A stretch of DNA of 64,000 nucleotides from Chamaea fasciata (taxonomy: Eukaryota; Chordata; Aves; Passeriformes; Sylviidae): NCBI GenBank assembly GCA_029207755.1, contig JARCOQ010000008.1:23673021-23737020 (forward strand), written 5' to 3'. A model generated the notes under the pieces. That model saw nothing but the letters and a program-made list of their open reading frames with translations. It did no database searches and was not told where the DNA came from. Position numbers and translations under genes: made by a program. Positions 61,115 through 64,000 of this stretch are shown here, in pieces (within the stretch, counting starts at the first letter, position 1; the number at the start of each line of letters is the position of its first letter).

Positions 61115-64000
61115 GAGAGCAGTTGAATGTTAAAATTTAATAGAAATCCTTGAGAAACAAAGGGAAAATAGAGAGCAGACCCAGGAGAAGTGCACTGGCC
61201 TGCAGTCCGTGCACACATGCTGCAGGCCACACCAGAAAGCCAATGGCCTTGAGAAGGATGCTCCCTCCCCAGCAGCCCTACTGCCCTCGCAACAAACTGG
61301 AGCCACACTGGTACCTATGGTCTCTCTTGAGCTGCAACGTGCAAGCCTGAGGTCTTCTGCAGGGCCTGTTGCTGGGGCAGGGCAGGATGTTGGCACAGAC
61401 ATTCAGAAAGGATAAAACTGGACAGTTTCACTCCCCCCCAGGCATGAGGACTGGGGACTTATCTCCAGGGGCCAGGCTACAGCAGGGCAAGGGCAGACTC
61501 AGGTGCCAGCAACTCAGGACAAAGATACAGGCGAGCAAGGGCTCAGCCTGTGCTGACTGGGGACAAGAAGGGCAGGCTCAGCCAGCTCCCACGCAGCAAA
61601 GAAACCACCATGTCAGGCTTTAAGAACAGTCTAGGACAAAGGTCAGATAACCCCCACTTCCTCAGGCTTTGCCACTTGTTTTAGAAACTGAAGTTACACA
61701 GGTCTCCTCTTTGGCCAGGAAAACATCCCTCTCTACAACAAGCCCCAAAACAAATGTGCGGTGCAAGGGGCTCCCACAGTCCTTGTTCTACAGAGTCAGC
61801 TCCTGTCTCTTCCTTTGAGGTAGGTTGATGTGTCCCCAGGAAGGGACGGTGGCTGCTTGGTCACATCACCAGGGCAGCGTCAGAGAGGCAGCCAGCAGGT
61901 CTCTGGTTGGCTCCACCAGTGCACTTGTTGAGAGGTAAGCTCTGAGTAGGGCTGGGCTCCAGGCATCTTGTGAGATCCTCACCGGCTGAAGGGAGGTATG
62001 TGCTGCAACAAAAAGGAGACTGTGAGCTTCTTAGGGACAGTGAGAAAGGACCAAAAGGACCATGGTGCAATAACCATCTTCTGTATCACTACACACAGAC
62101 TCAGAGATAGGGCTGCCAAGCTCACCTACTACATCTCCCATCCCAGCCAGCACCAGTGACCCCAACAGGTATCCCAGTATCAGTGGGACTTCAGTGCCAC
62201 AGCTTAGTCTCCCTGTCTGTGTGTAAACCCAACTCCATCCTCAGCAGAGAAACAGGGATGACCTTTTTCTTAGAACCAGAGACCAGGGGTGTGCCTCCCC
62301 TTCACTTTGGCTCACCCAGATAAACTCGAGTCCTCCACCTCTGCAGGAAGGCCTCAGCATCCCAGCTTTCCTTGGGGAAGCTGGGAGAGTGCAACAGACC
62401 TGGAGGCCTCACTGTTCCCTCAGCCAATGCTGCAACTGAGAGCCTCTGCTCACTGTTAACTACATCGGTGTCCACAGAACTGATAGAAGTTCCAACGTGG
62501 GGAATATCTTGTCAGCATGCTCTGGCCATGACAGCTCCAAGCACCACCTGATCTGGCTGTTGTGAGCTTCACTCCCATCTAAGCTGGGTGTACAGTGCCA
62601 AGGAGACATGCCCAGTTGCACAGACATCATGCCAGCCCCATCTGTTGGCTCTACAGAGAGCAGAGGCTTCAGAGCCTGCAAACCAACCTGCTCCTCTCCC
62701 CTTAAATAAAGCTGCTTTTTGGGCTGCCAGTTTTCTACCAGGACACCAGTCCAAAAGCCACACTATGAACACCATGGATGTCACGGCCAGTGCAAACTCA
62801 CCCCAGTCTGCCCAGTTCCAGTTTGCTGAAGTCATTTGATTGAATGCTACTCTTCTGGAGGAAGAACGACTTTGGCAATGACCACTGTGGGAGGAGAGGG
62901 AGACAACAGAATGGCTATTTAAGTCGTGGCAAAAATCCCTCAAGCCTGCTGTGCTTTGCCATAGGCTGCCCTAGAGAGCTTCAGCTAGAGCTGCCTCGCT
63001 GCTGAGCCTTGTCACTGCCACAAGACTGTTCCCAGAATAGCAAACAGAGCAATCTTTGCTCTCTGCCTAATGAATCCCTCTGCTGAAAGTGGGAGTAGAG
63101 CATCTCGAGGTCAAAAGAGTGGGTTTCTTTCAGGGTAGCATTCTGCTCCAAGCCACAGGAGTGACAGAGATGACTCCGTCACAGAGAGGAACAATGGGCA
63201 GGACAAGTGCCAAATATGTAGGGCTGTGCCCAGTGCACCCAAGGATATTCAGATGCAAAATACTTGCAGATCTGATATACTGTTCATGACTTCATGTTTA
63301 TGGGAAATAGGGCAGCATGGGTTTTTCCAAACTCCTGGAGGCCTTGGCAAAGTGGGAAGAAGGCAAACAGGTAAGACAGGAGCCAGAGGAAGCAGAACAA
63401 GCAGGATCGCTACCCAACTCTGTGCAGGTAAACAACCGTCTCTGCCTACCTTACCCACAGTTATACGCACCATCTGGGCCAAATCCGTCCCTGCCCCAGT
63501 GTGGTACCCTTTGACACACCAGTTCTTCAGTAGCTCCAGACCTCGGAAATGACAGAAGACAATAAGTGAGAACAAACGGCCAGGTTTACAGAGAGTTAAG
63601 CCTTCCCAGCTCAGGGCATGCAAATATGCTGCACTGACCACAGAGAACATGCTATGCAATAACTACTTGAACACGTGCCTGAGCGCAGCAAACACGGGGT
63701 AAACCGAGGGCGTTCACCCTTTGTATGAGCAAACATCAGCGCGTGGGCTGCTGCAGTGCTTGCCTTCCTCCCAGGGAGCCAAGACATTCCTTGCAGCAGG
63801 CTCAGCGAAACAGGGAAACTGGGGCAACACAGGATTTGCCGAATTAGACCAGATTGGCTGTCCCCCTGAGCCCGGTGCCTGCCAACAGCAGTACCTGATT
63901 TGGGCTGCACCGGTGAAAGTTCCCACCATGCAAATGTAGAACAGCTTTACTGTCATCGACCCCTTTCCCAGAGAAGGGCAGCTCAGGCAACCTCCTCCTT
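61115..64000 (-). CDS. TTLL4: TTLL4, tubulin polyglutamylase, C-terminal exons (5' part outside window)
   Basis: Tubulin-tyrosine-ligase-like enzyme that starts glutamate side chains on tubulin and on nucleosome assembly proteins. Three coding exons on the minus strand are 63471-63541, 62802-62884 and 61861-62002 (stop TGA). Phases join cleanly. The product begins GLELLKNWCVKGYHTGAG, runs through WSLPKSFF and SSIQSNDFSKLELGRLG, and ends with TQSLPLNKCTGG and a weakly conserved tail. By recollection the human TTLL4 C-terminus has GVDLL-SWC-KGFH, VWSLP, FSKSETSKLG and TQTLPVIKCSG in the same order, so the identity is good although only the non-catalytic tail is present. Strong pyrimidine-tract acceptors precede the last two exons. 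Position next to PRKAG3 agrees with the amniote neighbourhood. The ATP-grasp catalytic domain lies beyond the right edge. Confidence 0.82.
61136..61141 (-). terminator. TTLL4: TTLL4 likely poly(A) signal ATTAAA
   Basis: ATTAAA on the minus strand about 720 bases after the stop, in an A/T-rich pocket. It predicts a 3' UTR of about 0.75 kb ending near 61115. Confidence 0.5.
61861..62002 (-). CDS. TTLL4: TTLL4 last coding exon
   Basis: 47 codons from TYLPSAGEDLTRCLEP to CLSDAALVM and the stop TGA at 61863-61861. Acceptor ctttttgttgcag is strong. The words TQSLPLNKC match the human tail. Confidence 0.8.
62802..62884 (-). CDS. TTLL4: TTLL4 second-last coding exon
   Basis: 83 bases encoding WSLPKSFFLQKSS and NDFSKLELGRL plus two bases. 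Acceptor ctctcctcccacag is strong; donor gtgagt. Confidence 0.8.
63471..63541 (-). CDS. TTLL4: TTLL4 third-last coding exon
   Basis: Encodes (G)LELLKNWCVKGYHTGAG and TDLAQM. The donor gtgcgt at 63470-63465 is chosen because it gives phase 0 into WSLPK. A stronger-looking gtaagg donor 16 bases further would put a stop in the next exon. Acceptor ttccgag. Confidence 0.75.

Noticed and set aside
62569..62943. Minus-strand frame with a membrane-like segment (FALAVTSMVFIVWLLDW)
   Set aside because: It overlaps a TTLL4 exon in another frame and reads into the intron past a strong gtgagt donor. The TTLL4 frame has protein similarity and this one has none.
63455..63470. Use of the gtaagg donor for the third-last TTLL4 exon
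   Set aside because: It shifts the phase and gives an early stop in the next exon, while gtgcgt keeps the frame and restores the conserved WSLP.

Overview
The window is vertebrate nuclear DNA, almost certainly from a bird. The genes are split by GT-AG introns, promoters sit in CpG-rich blocks, introns are compact, the DNA is GC-rich, and the clearest dispersed repeats are degraded CR1-type LINE fragments, the typical avian retroposon. No prokaryotic or viral gene is present. The gene set is the amniote WNT10A/WNT6/CYP27A1/PRKAG3/TTLL4 neighbourhood (human 2q35). Every coding exon given here was checked for splice sites and for phase continuity across each junction.

Layout from left to right: (1) 1-16152, WNT10A on the minus strand, with the start of its last exon cut by the left window edge. 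Intron 3 holds an intact tRNA gene whose anticodon reads GAC (Val). (2) 16153-26890, between WNT10A and WNT6: a CpG-rich promoter block, a degenerate GT-rich minisatellite of about 1.2 kb, simple repeats, a CR1 fragment and a small CpG-rich block with an RFX X-box-like site. (3) 26900-39333, WNT6, complete, minus strand, 353 aa. (4) 39334-48341, the divergent spacer between the WNT6 and CYP27A1 5' ends, with a second CR1 fragment and tetranucleotide repeats. (5) 48342-about 54510, CYP27A1, complete, plus strand, nine exons, 519 aa. (6) 56095-59604, PRKAG3, complete, minus strand, twelve coding exons, about 376 aa, tail-to-tail with CYP27A1. (7) About 61115-64000, the last three coding exons and 3' UTR of TTLL4, minus strand, running off the right edge.

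These genes are not one pathway. WNT10A and WNT6 are secreted, lipid-modified Wnt ligands and an old tandem pair. CYP27A1 is the mitochondrial sterol 27-hydroxylase of bile acid synthesis. PRKAG3 is an AMP-sensing gamma subunit of AMPK. TTLL4 is a tubulin/histone-chaperone glutamylase. The strand pattern (WNT10A-, WNT6-, CYP27A1+, PRKAG3-, TTLL4-) differs from my recollection of human by exactly one inversion of the CYP27A1-PRKAG3 pair.

The most interesting items are the apparent tRNA-Val(GAC) gene, the two-gene inversion, an orphan CpG block with an X-box, minisatellites next to three of the promoters, and a variable, partly duplicated PRKAG3 N-terminus. I found no evidence for a wholly new biological system.
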